A stretch of 64,000 bases of DNA from Pilatotrama ljubarskyi (lineage: Eukaryota > Basidiomycota > Agaricomycetes > Polyporales > Polyporaceae): positions 65,716 through 129,715 of the forward strand of contig MU277718.1 in assembly GCA_022385805.1 (NCBI GenBank). The letters run 5' to 3'. The notes under the pieces are model-generated. The model was not told the DNA's origin, did no database searches, and saw nothing but the letters and a program-made list of their open reading frames with translations. Shown piece by piece: positions 22,710 to 33,803 of this stretch (position 1 is the first letter of the stretch; each line of letters starts with the position of its first letter). The position numbers and the translations under genes are program-made.

Positions 22710-23750
22710 TCACATTCCCTTTACGGCCTTCAGAGCCTGCTTTCTCTCAGCCCACCACAGCTCCTCCTCAACCCTCAGCTGCCCAGGAAAGAAGATCGGG
22801 AGAAGGGCGGATCCAACCCCCGTCTCGATTTCCTCCGCCTTCATCAGCACCTCCATGACTTTGTCCGCTCTCACAACCTTCTTTGTCTCCCCCGAGAAAT
22901 TGAACCCGAGCGCAGCACTGCTCCGCCATTTCCTCGCCGCGTACGCGGTGTACGCGGCCCCCACGCCGCTCAGCGCGAGCATCGACCACGCGTCTGACCG
23001 CTCCAAGGTGGTGAGCGCGAGCAGGACGATCGTCCAGAGGGCGAGTAGCACCCCGACGCCGAGAGTAGGGGCGAAGCCAAGGCCGCCAGCACGGCCCGCA
23101 GCGAGATCCTCGATCCGCACGCCTCCGCCTTCACTGACGATCACGACCGCGTCGGCGCTGCCGTTACCGCTAGTGATACAGGCCACCTCGCGACGGTCTG
23201 GATGGACGTCCCGCGCAGAGCACAGCTCCTTCTGCTGCTGACGGCGAAGAACGGTGCCGGCGGCGGTCGAGAGGAGGATTCCTGCGGCAGTAACGGCGAA
23301 CACCCGCTGCGAGGCGACACCTAGGATTGGGAGGATGCCGGCTCCGACGAGCTGGATGGTGATGGCTGCGATGGCTGCATAGGATATTGCGTCTTTGGCA
23401 GGGGCTCCAGGGCGTTGCGACGTGTACAGGAAGGTGACCGTGAGGCTGCCCCTGACGGGCTCTTGGGAGTGGCTATGGAGGAGATGCTCGAGGACCGCGG
23501 AGCGGTTCCTGCGCGCGTAGCCAGACTTGGCATTGATGACCGTGGTTGCAGATTCGACCGGTAGCGTGGAACGGCCGTGCGCTAGGAGCGTGAAAAGGAA
23601 TTCGGGCCAGCCCATGGACAAAGGAGACATGCCAGGGACAGATTGAGCACGTCGGAGAACGTCTGAGCCGAGGATCATGACGACCGGGAGGATCGCGCTG
23701 GGGTTCCACGCACCGATCTGGGTGAAGACGGATGAAATCGGCTGGTTCAT
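22710..23750 (-). CDS. Multi-pass membrane protein of unknown function, copy 1
   Basis: One exon, 346 aa, ATG at 23750. Hydrophobic segments fall near residues 15-30, 120-140 (AISYAAIAAITIQLVGAGI), 145-165 (VFAVTAAGILLSTAAGTVL), 225-245 (LGVGVLLALWTIVLLALTTL) and 250-265. Between them lie conserved blocks: GWPEFLFTLLAHG, TVINAKSGYARRNRSAVLEHLL, GSLTVTFL, EVACITSGNGSADAVVIVSEGGGVRIEDLA, and near the end GVGSALLPIFFPGQLRVEEELWW. A second copy lies at 28978-30366. The family was not recognised by name. The soluble block with CIT.GNGS shared by both copies is a probable functional site. Membrane localisation is inferred from hydrophobicity only. Confidence 0.75.
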   Translation of the reverse strand: MNQPISSVFTQIGAWNPSAILPVVMILGSDVLRRAQSVPGMSPLSMGWPEFLFTLLAHGRSTLPVESATTVINAKSGYARRNRSAVLEHLLHSHSQEPVRGSLTVTFLYTSQRPGAPAKDAISYAAIAAITIQLVGAGILPILGVASQRVFAVTAAGILLSTAAGTVLRRQQQKELCSARDVHPDRREVACITSGNGSADAVVIVSEGGGVRIEDLAAGRAGGLGFAPTLGVGVLLALWTIVLLALTTLERSDAWSMLALSGVGAAYTAYAARKWRSSAALGFNFSGETKKVVRADKVMEVLMKAEEIETGVGSALLPIFFPGQLRVEEELWWAERKQALKAVKGM

Positions 23751-24553
23751 GGCGGAGGACAGGTGATTGAGTGCGATTGCTCTGAGATGATCTACCGAGG
23801 GCTAGGTCTTCTTGTGCTATAGGAAAATGCGAGTAGTCAAGTAGTTTTATACTTCCTCGCATTGAAAGAGGCGGTGCGGAATCATGCCATGGTCGACAAT
23901 AGGGTGAGCCTCAAGCGACCACCGCTCTCGCTTACCACACCGCTCTGACCACTTACCTAGTCCGTAAAGCGGACGGCAGATACAAGGCCCAACTCAAACA
24001 TCTGATCATCGAGCGCCATGAGGAGAAGGGCATGGACGTTCTTTCAGAACCGGACGCTGGCCAAAATGACACGGCGCGACAGCACACCGCCACAAAGCAC
24101 CATAGGCGCGTGCGGTGCTCGTCCGAAAGAAGCTTCTCTCCACAAGGATGCAGCTGCATGAGAAGAAGGCGATACACCACATGGGGCCGCTTTACTCCGG
24201 AGTAACGGCAAGCATGCCGGCTGCGATGTGGTGAATGTCATGTTATCTCCGCTCCGATATAACCGATCGAATACAGCAAAAGTCGTGGGGACGGCGTACC
24301 AGGTTCCCATATACAATCTATCTCAAGAACGACCGCTGATCTACAAAATTGAGCTTTGGAATGCATGAAGCATGCTGGAGCATAGCCATGACACGGCATT
24401 GGGTCGAGTAGAGCAGATTGCTGAGCAACTCGGGACCATCAGCACGCTCCGGTCGCCCTAGGAAGATCTAATTCAAGCAATGGCATTGCCTTGAGTTTCT
24501 TCGAAGAACCTCTTGACCTGCCACAATATCGCGTCAATGGTCTAGGCGTTTGC
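23751..24553. other. Intergenic
   Basis: Upstream region of the membrane protein and 3' side of the peptidase gene. No supported gene was found. Confidence 0.45.
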
Positions 24554-26641
24554 CTAAGAAAAAAGCATGCTCATCAAGCGCACCTTGTGAGCGAAATCAG
24601 CGTCTGCAAGCACTCTCACTCCCGTGGCTGCCAAACCAGTGGCAACTCTCAAGGTAGCGGCGTGTGCCTCCTCAGTTGCGGCTGACTTCGTGAATTGAGG
24701 GGTGTGGTTGCTGCCATTTGCTTCGGTGGGAATGGAGTACGCGGGGTGAAGAGCCGGCAACGCTACAGCAGGGCGATGATCGATGAACAGGTTCTGTGGA
24801 CAGGGCTATGCCAGTTCACTTACCATGAGTGACGTTTCCCTTCGAAGTACGACATGGGGTCAGGCACGAACTAAGTGTATGAGAACTTCAAAAATGACTC
24901 ACGAAGTCCGTCGAGAATTTCGCGCCGTCACCTGAGCTCACGGTCGTTGTACCATATCGATTACCAATGACGCTCGCATACTCTCGGCCTGTCATAGCGG
25001 CTGGTCATTACCTCCTGAACTGTCAGAAACACGCAATGCACGCACCGAGAACGTCATTGTTTCGGAGCTCGAAGTACCCAGCGCCCAACTTTACTTCGAT
25101 CTTGCACGCAGTCGCAAGCGCCGCAGCGCTTCGCCGGGCGTAGTGTCAGGACAGCAAGGAAAGTTCCAGGTATGGAATTGCCCAACGCACTCAAAGCACG
25201 CTCTCACGCGTGCGCGCAGAACCTCTAGCTCCGCCCAGGTGGGAGCCCGCACGATGTATCGCAACTTGGCATAATCGGGAATCACTGTCACGCTGTCAGG
25301 ATTCATGTTATACCCAGCGATAGGGCTGCCTCGCATGACATACCATTCGGTGCCCAGTCACGGCCGAGGATGATGCCGTGAACACGGTGGTCCGGCTTGA
25401 TTTGCTGACGGAGCGCAGAAATGCTGGCATAGGCGATGAACGCAGCGTCGAGCGCGTTCTGTGCTTCCCAAGGTGCGCTCGCAGCGTGTGCGCTTTCGGA
25501 GAACGTGTCAGAGGCATTCTGGTCGTGCATCGCAGGCTTGATACATACCCGTGGCCGAAGAATTCAACCTCCATGGGCTGGCATGCGACCCCAGGCCAGA
25601 TGGCAGAGAAGTTGTCAGGACCGGAGGTAGGATGGCTCCTAGTAATACGTGAAGTTAGCGGAGGCTCCGGATGCCAGGAGACTCAGCCTCACATGATACA
25701 AGCATCCATATCTGTATAGGCGCCACGCTCGAGAAGAGCGATCTTACCGCCGCCGCTTTCCTCCGCAGGGGTCCCCAAAAGGACGACGGTCCCTGGAATG
25801 TCGTGCTTCTCCAGCGCAACCTTGATAGCGATCGCTACCGCTACGCCAGACATGGCGATCAGGTTGTGGCCACACCCGTGACCGATGCCAGGTAGGGCGT
25901 CCATTTCAGAGTTCACGCCAACGACCCGTGTATTCCTGGACAACTTCTTCTGAGTCGACTTGTGCGTGTATGCGGCGCGGAACGCAGTGTTGATACCGAG
26001 GTAATGGGGCGTCACAGAGAAGCCGTGAGTGGCCATGAAGGCCGTCAGCCTGTCATGAGCGTATCTAGGGAGCACGATTAGCAGGGTCGATCGCACCAAA
26101 GCTTGTGTGAATCGTACCTCTCTTCCCACATAATCTCCGGTTGTTCTGTTGTGATCGAGCGCGCATGATGAATTCTAGGGCACTACGGTAAGGCGGATAA
26201 GACAACCAACACGTACTCCATATGTCGAGACTGAGCTCGCGGAGGGACGGCGACAGCTCCTTCAACTTCTTTTCGATGGTCTCAACGACGCTGGGCGAGA
26301 ACTGTTCGCATTCATATGGAGGCGGGTTTTCCGACTTCGCATCGGGACGATTGTAGGCCTCATCGGCGCCGTACCACTCGCAGCCATAAACGCATTGCAC
26401 GTACGGGGGCTATAGATGGTATGCGGTTAGTACAGCCTCCTGTGACCCCTTCTGGACTACATACCAAATCCGACTGTGATTTATCGGTACCTCGGGTTGT
26501 GTAACAGCTTAAAGCCGCTTTCTCAAGTTGGCGTGTGTCGGCGCGTTTCCGCCCGAAATGAAGCAGGCGAGAGAAGCACCCTGCTTGGAGGTCCTCGGGA
26601 GTCAATGTGGAGAACTTCACCTTATCCGAGTTTGACGACAT
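24554..26641 (-). CDS. M20D-family metallopeptidase (PM20D2-like amidohydrolase)
   Basis: The ATG at 26641 gives MSSNSDKVKFSTL. Splicing links CYTTR to APYVQCVYGCEWYGADE, then SPSLRELSLDIW to the EERYAHDRLTAFM exon. The zinc-site motifs are in place: VNSEMDALPGIGHGCGHN, then TPAEESGGGK. A lid-domain segment reads VEFFGHG/AHAASAPWEAQNALDAAF, and later exons give VIPDYAKLRYIVRAPT, TACKIEVKLGAGY, STDFGNVTHALPALHPAYSI and a closing helix ending VRLMSMLFS. The order and lengths match peptidase M20 domain-containing protein 2, a relative of bacterial AbgB, which cleaves dipeptide-like amides; the exact substrate is not known. No signal peptide is seen, so it is probably cytosolic. All introns could be given GT-AG ends without frame breaks, so the gene looks functional. 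It is divergent to the FSH1-like gene. Confidence 0.82.
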
Positions 26642-27320
26642 ATTCTATGACCATGAAGGGGGTGCTTGTGTCAAAGTTGTAGTTAGAGAGATGTCTGATA
26701 TGAGGGTGTCAAATCTCACGGCCTTCGTGTACAGCGGTTCCAGGAAACCCGCGTGGTCCAGTGTGGATCCACATGACCAATAATCCGCGTTGACCGCAGG
26801 AAAAACATGGACTATTTTAGAGAGACTGGTGAGGTCCCTTGACTCACCTTGGTTTGGACTGTGCACTGGCGGGTTTACCACCTCTTCTTAAGCAACGGGC
26901 TCGCCAGAGACTCTTCGTTGTCGCTCAAGTCGCCACATCAGAGGTGCCAGAGCATCTCCGATATTCTCGGAATAGGACATGTGGAGTGCAGACGTTCTTA
27001 TGTTCTGTCAAATGAAGGACAGCGTGCGTGGAGACGGCAGTGGGTGATGCAGGATCCCTCTCGGGAGTTGCAATACTTACCAGAGAACTGAGCGAAAGAC
27101 GTTCGAGTTGAAGGTCATTGGCTAACATGGAAGAGGTCGGCCCTGGTCGGGGAGACAATAGACGAGGAGTTATGGGCGCCAACGGGGTGATGCCTGGAAA
27201 GGAAATGTTCCTGAGTCACCGGGATTCCGCCGAATCTCGCTCAAGTGGTGGCTTTCAGATCACGCTCGCTGTCCATCCCTCCAAAAGCTCCCATTCAAAG
27301 CGCGGGTCGCATCGCGGTGT
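26642..27320. other. Divergent promoter region, M20D peptidase and FSH1-like gene
   Basis: About 680 bp shared by two outward-facing genes. No supported gene or repeat was seen. Confidence 0.45.
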
Positions 27321-28588
27321 ATGGATATGGCAGCAAAGAAGGTCCTGATGCTTCATGGGTGCGTAGTAGCGCCAAGACGACACTAGGATACGGTATATAC
27401 TGAATGGCACGCCTCTAGTTATGCCCAGAATGCCACTGTCTTCAGCAAACGCGTGAGTATGCACTCTGCTACCACCTTGCATATGAGCACCTGGTTATCA
27501 TGACCTAATTAGATGGGTGCACTCCGCAAAGCCTGCGGGAAGGACATCGACTTTGGTATGATCTCAGACGAGCCGAAGTTTCTGCTGTAGGCGGGCTGAC
27601 CGAATCATCCAGTGTTCGTGGATGCACCGCATGTCTTGACTCCTGCGGACCTCGCAGAGGCGTTCCGGTCATCGTCCGAAGATTCCTCTCTGGACGACCT
27701 GGGGGCGCCCGAGGCGGCAACGGAGACCGACCCTGCCATGGCTCCAAGAGGCTGGTGGAAAGTTGACGCCGCGAGGACGAAAACAATCGGTCTAGAAGAC
27801 TCCATCCTGCTTCTGCGAGACTACCTTGTCAAGGATCACTATGAGGCACGTTTCGGGGCGTCCGGAATCGATTCAGTGATATGACTAACGTCCCGCCCCC
27901 AGGGTATCTTCGGATTCAGGTACGAGCAGCCCTCCGTCCAAGCATTTGATCGCTCAGGCTCAGCTCCGTTCGTTCAAAAGTCAAGGAGCCGCCATGGCTG
28001 CCTTGATAGCTGCGTTGGTATGATGGACCACGACCCGTCGTTTTAGCGTGTCAGGTCTGAGACGAATCATTGTAGCTTGAGAAGCCCGAAGTCTTCCCGC
28101 CTTTCCTTGCGGACGGAAAGCCCCCTCACCCGCCGCTGTGCGTCCCAGGAGTCAATTGATGTCCCGAGCACTCATTTACGCTTCCCAGGACGTTCTGCAT
28201 AGCCGCTGCTGGCTTTCGGCCAAAGAGCCCGCTCTGCGACTCGATCTTCCTTCCTTCATACTCCACGCCGACACTACACATTCTCGGGAAGACGGACGTG
28301 ATCGTGGTAGAGGAGCGTTCCAAAACACTGCTTGACGTTTCCAGCAACAAGCGTGTAGAGTATCATGAGGGAGGTATGTCCAACAAACCCGTAATCTGTC
28401 TAAATGGCGTTCGACGTGCAGTCGCTCACGCAAAATTGACAGGTCACTTTGTGCCGTCTAAGGCGAATTGGCGGAACTTCCTCAAGGCCTACATGAAAGA
28501 CGCGCTCGGAGATGTACCGTCTCCATCCCAAACGGCCGGGTCTCAGCCTGCGTCAGGCGCTGCCACCCCGGTGACGCCCGCTCTGTAA
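27321..28588 (+). CDS. FSH1-type serine hydrolase
   Basis: Starts MDMAAKKVLMLHG; the ATG at 27327 is an alternative. Splicing joins LHG to YAQNATVFSKR, then MGALRKACGKDIDF to VFVDAPHVLTPADLAE. After the linker exon (GWWKVDAARTKTIGLEDSI) comes GIFGFSQGAAMAALIAAL, the nucleophile elbow with Ser in GFSQG. LEKPEVFPPFLADGKP follows, then FCIAAAGFRP, then LHILGKTDVIVVEERS with the catalytic Asp, and GGHFVPSKANWRNFL with the catalytic His. This is the complete triad of the fungal FSH1 family, alpha/beta hydrolases related to human OVCA2, of about 220-260 aa. Substrates are esters or unknown; cytosolic location is likely. The short exons split by 50-70 bp introns are standard. Some FSH1-like enzymes sit in metabolite clusters, but no synthase is present here. 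Confidence 0.85.
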
Positions 28589-28977
28589 ATCAGTAGAGGT
28601 AAGTAGGCGGGATACCAGCTATGCGAGTGTCGCTGAGAAGAATAGTACAGTCTCTGATTTCGTATCCTAGAATGCGATAGAAGCATCCTGATGTGCAATA
28701 TAGTAGAGGGCCAATGTGTCATCAATGTAGACGACCCATGCACCCCAATGCTCATGACGATACAGCAAACTACTCATCTCGATACAACGTGAATCACTGC
28801 AGATGTTCACTGCTCCCCTTCGAGAACGGTGCATTCACCATGTGTCATCTCTGGCGCAGGATTCGTTATAACGGATAAGATATAATACACTGCGATAAAG
28901 ATCTACTCGTATACAGTCATACAACTCCAACAGCGATCCCAACGTACAACATACATATGTATCCAGCATACTGAACA
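28589..28977. other. Intergenic between convergent genes
   Basis: 3' regions of the FSH1-like gene and of the second membrane protein. Nothing else was seen. Confidence 0.45.
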
Positions 28978-30366
28978 TCACCCGCATCTGCGCGGCCAAT
29001 TCACCAGAGTATCCGCCGTGTCTGCTCTCCGCCCACTTCGTGTCGATGTTCCGGAAGTTGATGGTATCGGTACTGGTCCACCTTCTGCCACGCACGGAAC
29101 GGCAGGGTTCGCTTTCAGGTCCGGTTGGACGGCGGCCGCCTCACAAGCTATAGCCTGCTTCTCGGATATCCCGTGTGTGTCGTGGGCAGCGATATTTGCC
29201 TTCTTCGCAGCCTCCGCCTCCTTCGCAGCAGCAGCCTCGCGCGCCGCCTTCTCTGCCCTCTTTCGGTCCCAGTAGATCTTCTCGTCCGGGCGCAGGTCTC
29301 CTGGGAAGAACAGCGGCAGCATGCACAGCCCGACGCCCATCTCCTTCTCCTCCGCCCTCTTCAATATCTCCATGACCTTCGCGCCCTTGCCGTGGATGGC
29401 ATCGTCCTTCGATATCGTCTCGAAGTGCAAGCCGAGCGCCTCTGCGCTGCGCGGTGCCCCCGCAGCGACGACGTTTTGCACCATCCCGAGGGTCCCGATG
29501 GCGAGGAGGTACCAGGCATCTCCATCGAGACCCTCGACTGTGAGCAGGAGGACCACCCATAGGATGCACAGGAGTGCAGAGATGACCGATGTGGATGTTC
29601 TCCGTTTGTCGCGCCCGCCTGCAAGGTCCTCGAGTCGGATGCCCGTGCGATCGCTGATGACGACCATGGCGAAGGTGCTGCCGTTGCCGCGCGTGATGCA
29701 GACGACTTCGCGTCCCTTCTTTGGATCCACAAGACGGGCTGCGTATTTCTCCTCGCGCCACTGAGGGAGACCGCTCGCGAGGAGGGCGAGGAAGGTTCCG
29801 CCAACGGTGATCATGAGCACAATCCAGTTACCGCTGAAGACGCCCGGAATGACCGCAATCCCGAGCTGCGCGATGATCACCGCCACACCTCCCCAGTACA
29901 CCCAGTCGCGCGCGGGCTGTCCAGAACGCCCACCCGGGGTAGTGCGGTAGAACGCGACGGTCAGCGAGCCGCCCTTGAACGTCCGTTTCTCGTGGTCGCG
30001 CAGCAGCCGCCCGAGGACCCAGCTTGCGTTCTCGCGCACGTATCCCGTCTTCGCGTTGACAACGTACGCGGGGAAGTCCGGCTGTGGCAGGAGACGGCCG
30101 TCGCCGACGGCGGAGGTGAGCGCGGAGACGGAGTAGGCGAGCCATCCGAAGGAGAACGCGACGGGCGCGAAGTGCCACGGGCCGCTCCCCGCGAGCTGCG
30201 CAACCGCGCGCTGGACGATGTCCCCGCCGATGATCATCAGGATGGAGAGGATGTCGTCCGGGCTGCGCCATGATGCCTTCTCGGCTGCGAAATAGGGCTC
30301 GGTGCTTGGAACGGAGCGCGCTTGGTGTCCAATACCTAGAATGTGTCGTAGTCGTGCTGGTGGCAT
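28978..30366 (-). CDS. Multi-pass membrane protein of unknown function, copy 2
   Basis: One open frame; the first true ATG is at 30366 (MPPARLRHILGIGH), giving about 462 aa. It shares the blocks of copy 1 in the same order: VNAKTGYVRENASWVLGRLL, GGSLTVAFYRT, hydrophobic segments near VYWGGVAVIIAQLGIAVI and IVLMITVGGTFLALLAS, EVVCITRGNGSTFAMVVISDRTGIRLEDLAGG, then SALLCILWVVLLLTVEGL and GVGLCMLPLFFPGDLRPDE. It adds a C-terminal tail of about 100 residues rich in Ala, Lys and Glu (AAREAAAAKEAEAAKKA) followed by a Ser/Thr/Pro-rich end, missing in copy 1. The function is unknown. Both copies flank the peptidase/hydrolase pair. Confidence 0.75.
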   Translation of the reverse strand: MPPARLRHILGIGHQARSVPSTEPYFAAEKASWRSPDDILSILMIIGGDIVQRAVAQLAGSGPWHFAPVAFSFGWLAYSVSALTSAVGDGRLLPQPDFPAYVVNAKTGYVRENASWVLGRLLRDHEKRTFKGGSLTVAFYRTTPGGRSGQPARDWVYWGGVAVIIAQLGIAVIPGVFSGNWIVLMITVGGTFLALLASGLPQWREEKYAARLVDPKKGREVVCITRGNGSTFAMVVISDRTGIRLEDLAGGRDKRRTSTSVISALLCILWVVLLLTVEGLDGDAWYLLAIGTLGMVQNVVAAGAPRSAEALGLHFETISKDDAIHGKGAKVMEILKRAEEKEMGVGLCMLPLFFPGDLRPDEKIYWDRKRAEKAAREAAAAKEAEAAKKANIAAHDTHGISEKQAIACEAAAVQPDLKANPAVPCVAEGGPVPIPSTSGTSTRSGRRADTADTLVNWPRRCG

Positions 30367-31623
30367 TAGGGAAGATGCATGGGGCGCGAGGCGTGCGTAC
30401 GATATCAAAGGCGCGGGATATATGGGTCTCGGTTAATGTATGCAGACGCTCATCATATACCTCGTGGGCGATTCCTGTGCACGTCCACCGCCTTCTGAGA
30501 GCAGAGAAGCGTACACGACGTAAGAAAAAGGCAATGCCTGGCAATATCTCTGGCGCACGCTGTGACTATACCTACGTAGAAGACGAAGGAGCATCTAGGC
30601 TGGTGGCAAGCAGGAGTCGGCGCGAGTCGACTCTGTGTGGTGGCGGTGCCAATTCTCCTAATCCGGGTGCGGGGCCTTGGCATTATCCTGCTTTCCGAGT
30701 CCTTGCTGCTCATTTGCGATGTATGCTATCAACCTGCTCGTAACTTCAGCTTCAAATCGCTTTCACTCGCTGTCTATTTAGCCCGCACTTGCTCTAGTCC
30801 ATGCAAGGGTTATGAGGCAGAATCAAGCGTCAGGACTCATCATGATCACGATGTCCACTTCGAAGTGTCTCATCAAGCCATGGACTTCTCCGGATCTGCC
30901 TGGGAGCTCCGGAGGCTGCCACAACTCCTTGAGGCCCAGGTTGGTCTCGATGATATGGCTAATGAGCATATAGATTTGGGCAGCTACTTAAGCCTCGAGG
31001 CGGAAGCGCGTGTTCTTCAACCGGTGCATCCAATCCGCATTATCGTCTTGATAGTCGGCGTCAAACAGCAGGCTGAAACCGTGTAACCAACCCGTTCGAG
31101 ACGACGCATGAGGGATACGTCTGCAGCAGAACGCGTAACCTCAGGTTTGTATCGCAGGTCGACCTATACACGACACCGGAGCACGGCGGCCCCTCGAGGT
31201 TTGGCTGTTACCGGCATCAGTCGCGTTCACCCTGCGATTGTGAGCATCGAAGCTTCTTCTGTTTGCTGCTGGCTGCTGGCTAGACATGACTCTCCACATC
31301 CCAGCTGATGCAGAAAGCGTCATCGGAGGTTTCCTCGGTTGGGCGCCCGCTGTCTGCTTCCTGCTCGCGGAACGGGTCGTGAGTGACATCTATCGGAGCC
31401 CCAGCACGCGGTGCCTCTCAACAGACCACTTTGATGACCTCTTTGCTGGTATGATTCTTCTTGTTCATACGGTATGGGATTCTTCCTTTCGACGGGCAGC
31501 TCACAGCGCTCAGAACGCACCCATGGTATCGTGGCTCGGTGTGCTCGATGGACCAGAAGTAATCTCAGTTCACTCGCATACGGACGCTAGGCACGTCACG
31601 GGTGGGAACTCGCATTCACAGAG
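30367..31623. other. Intergenic
   Basis: About 1.25 kb with open frames on both strands but no recognisable domain, splice pattern or repeat. No supported gene. Confidence 0.4.
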
Positions 31624-32884
31624 TCAGCCCTTGGGAACATTCCGAGCCCTGCGCGCCCGGATAGTGCCCTGCTGCGCTGAAGCGGGCTTCCCGCCGAAGA
31701 TACTGCCAGGCCCATAGTCCGGCGTTCCCCCCAGCGAACCGAGGACGTCTCCGATGTAGTTGCTGGGCTTGATACCCTTCTTGAAGCGCGTCTCCCATTG
31801 CGAAACGATTCCCGTCACGATGGGCACCCCAGCAGCAGCAAGGTTCTTGATGGATATGTCGAAGCCAGGCATGAGGAAGAGGTTGTCCACAGCGCTCTCG
31901 CCGGGGAACGGTCTGTCGAAATCGGACGCAGTACGCATCACGATGATGCGCGAGAAGTCGACCATTCCCCAGATTGCCCCCCGCAATAGGGATGCGAGGG
32001 TGCCGCTGTCCTCCTGCTGACCCGTACAGAACGTCGCCGTACCGTTCGTGAACAGCTTTGTGGTGTTCTCGAATGCAGCTGCAAGCAGAGCGCCCGCCCA
32101 GTATACATCCGAAGTTGCGGTGTCGCACGCAAGCACGGAAGGAGAGGCGGCCCCAGGAGCGAAATCAGGGTGGGCGGCGTACTTGGCGCGGTACTGCTGG
32201 GATGCCGCGTCGTCGAAGAGCGTCCCCCTCTTCGCCATTTCGACCGCGACCTGACGGAGGTCTTCGTTAACCTCGAAGACCTCGGTGCCGTAGAGGGTCC
32301 GCGGATACTGGCCCGGGGCGCGCGAGCCTTGCGGGAAATAGCCAGTCGGGAACCCCGCCGGCTTCTCCCGTGCGTCTATCTCGTATTGCAGCCCGACCTG
32401 AACGGCGAAGCGAGCGAACGCGACGCTCCCAAGGGTTCCCACCTTAGGGCTGATGCCTGCGATACCGGCGATAAGGAAGTAGGTGTGCTTGAGGTCGAAG
32501 ACGGGGGAGTGCACGAGCGCAGCGACTGTCGAGGCGGCGTTGATTTCGGCCTCTGCGGTTACGAGCTGACAGATAGTTCCATCCCTTGTGCAGTGCGCTT
32601 GCGGGAACAGCGGCGAGAAGCCGGGGACGGTGATGTTGTGCTCGAGGATATTGAACTCGGGGACGCCGATCCACGCATCTCCTTCCTCTTCAAACTATGA
32701 TGGCTCCGTCAGGCTAGCCATGGCAATCAGTGTGATGCTCACTCACTGCATCGAGTATGAAGACCGTAGGTGCGATCTTCGTATGCCTCTCTGCCGGGCG
32801 GTACGGCAAGGAAGCAACAACGCTTGTCGACCTACTGAACAGGCATAGACATGCAAGTAGTAGGAGAAAACCGCATGTCGACAT
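31624..32884 (-). CDS. Purine nucleoside permease (NUP family), copy 1
   Basis: Two exons: 32884-32747 and 32694-31624, intron 52 bp. The product begins MSTCGFLLLLACLCLFSRS, a signal peptide, then KIAPTVFILDA joined to FEEEGDAWIGVPEFNILEHN. The NUP family body follows: ITVPGFSPLFPQAHC, TYFLIAGIAGISPKVGTLGS, YGTEVFEVNEDLRQ, DTATSDVYWAGALL, QQEDSGTLASLLRG, FSRIIVMRTASDFDRP and GSLGGTPDYGPGSIFGGK. The family takes its name from a nucleoside transporter of Candida, but members have a phosphorylase-like fold and a signal peptide, so the cellular role as a transporter or as an exported nucleoside-binding protein is not settled. The gene appears intact. The start was chosen because it gives a clean signal peptide in frame with the conserved body. 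Confidence 0.82.
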
Positions 32885-33803
32885 GGGGATGCTGTGGACG
32901 GCGAGATGTTAGCTTTCATAGCCTGTACCTCGTAACAATGTTGCATTCACCTCAGCAAGGGACACCAGATGCGTACTGCGGGGGCTAACGCGGAGATGAG
33001 CAACGCGGGGGCTTGGGCATCCGCGCATCTCGAAGCTCTGCACCATTGTCGGTATAAGTGCAGATACCTTGGGCGTCTCATCTCGACGGGCCGCCCTCAA
33101 GCTTCGTAAGGATGAGAAGGGCATCAGCTGCGCAGCGGCGGAATCGCCATAGCTAAAGACGTACCGATCAAAACAGCTAGGCTTCTGCGGTTGAATGAGC
33201 ACTGTGAAGGCCAAACAGGAGCCGAGTACACATATGATGGTTTGCTTACAGATAGGAAGGCCGTGTGGATAAGAATCATCGGAGAGCATACTAGTACTAA
33301 AGACAGTGCCTGCCTCTGGAGGTGCTTGTCGGAATGCAGTCGAAGGACGCACAACATGGACGGACACCATCCATGTGCAGGGCATATCCGTAACTTATGA
33401 GTACTCGCTATGTGTCTTACATGTGAGGCTACTCATTTGTTTGGAGGCCCGTCGATCGATAGAACTTACGGCACGAGTCACTGTTGAACGATGGTTAGTG
33501 GATAGCAGCAGAAATGACCTTCTCTGCTTACCTGCACACCCCACGCATGCGAACCGCACCGTCTGGTAGATTCGTGTCCCACAAGAGCGAGTAAGTAGGC
33601 ATAGGAACGAACAACGGCACCAGGGCGAGGATAGTTCGGGCCAGCATTTCCAGGGGAAAAGAGTACAAGTGCTGTATGATATCGCACGCTTTGAACACGT
33701 CTATGCTACATCTACTCGATCAACCTTATACAACAACACACGCACAACGCCCGCCTCCATCATACCAACCAAGAATGCCGCCACAGCCAGGAGTGAAGAG
33801 GGA
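32885..33803. other. Intergenic
   Basis: Upstream region of permease copy 1 and 3' side of the bromodomain gene. No supported gene. Confidence 0.45.
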
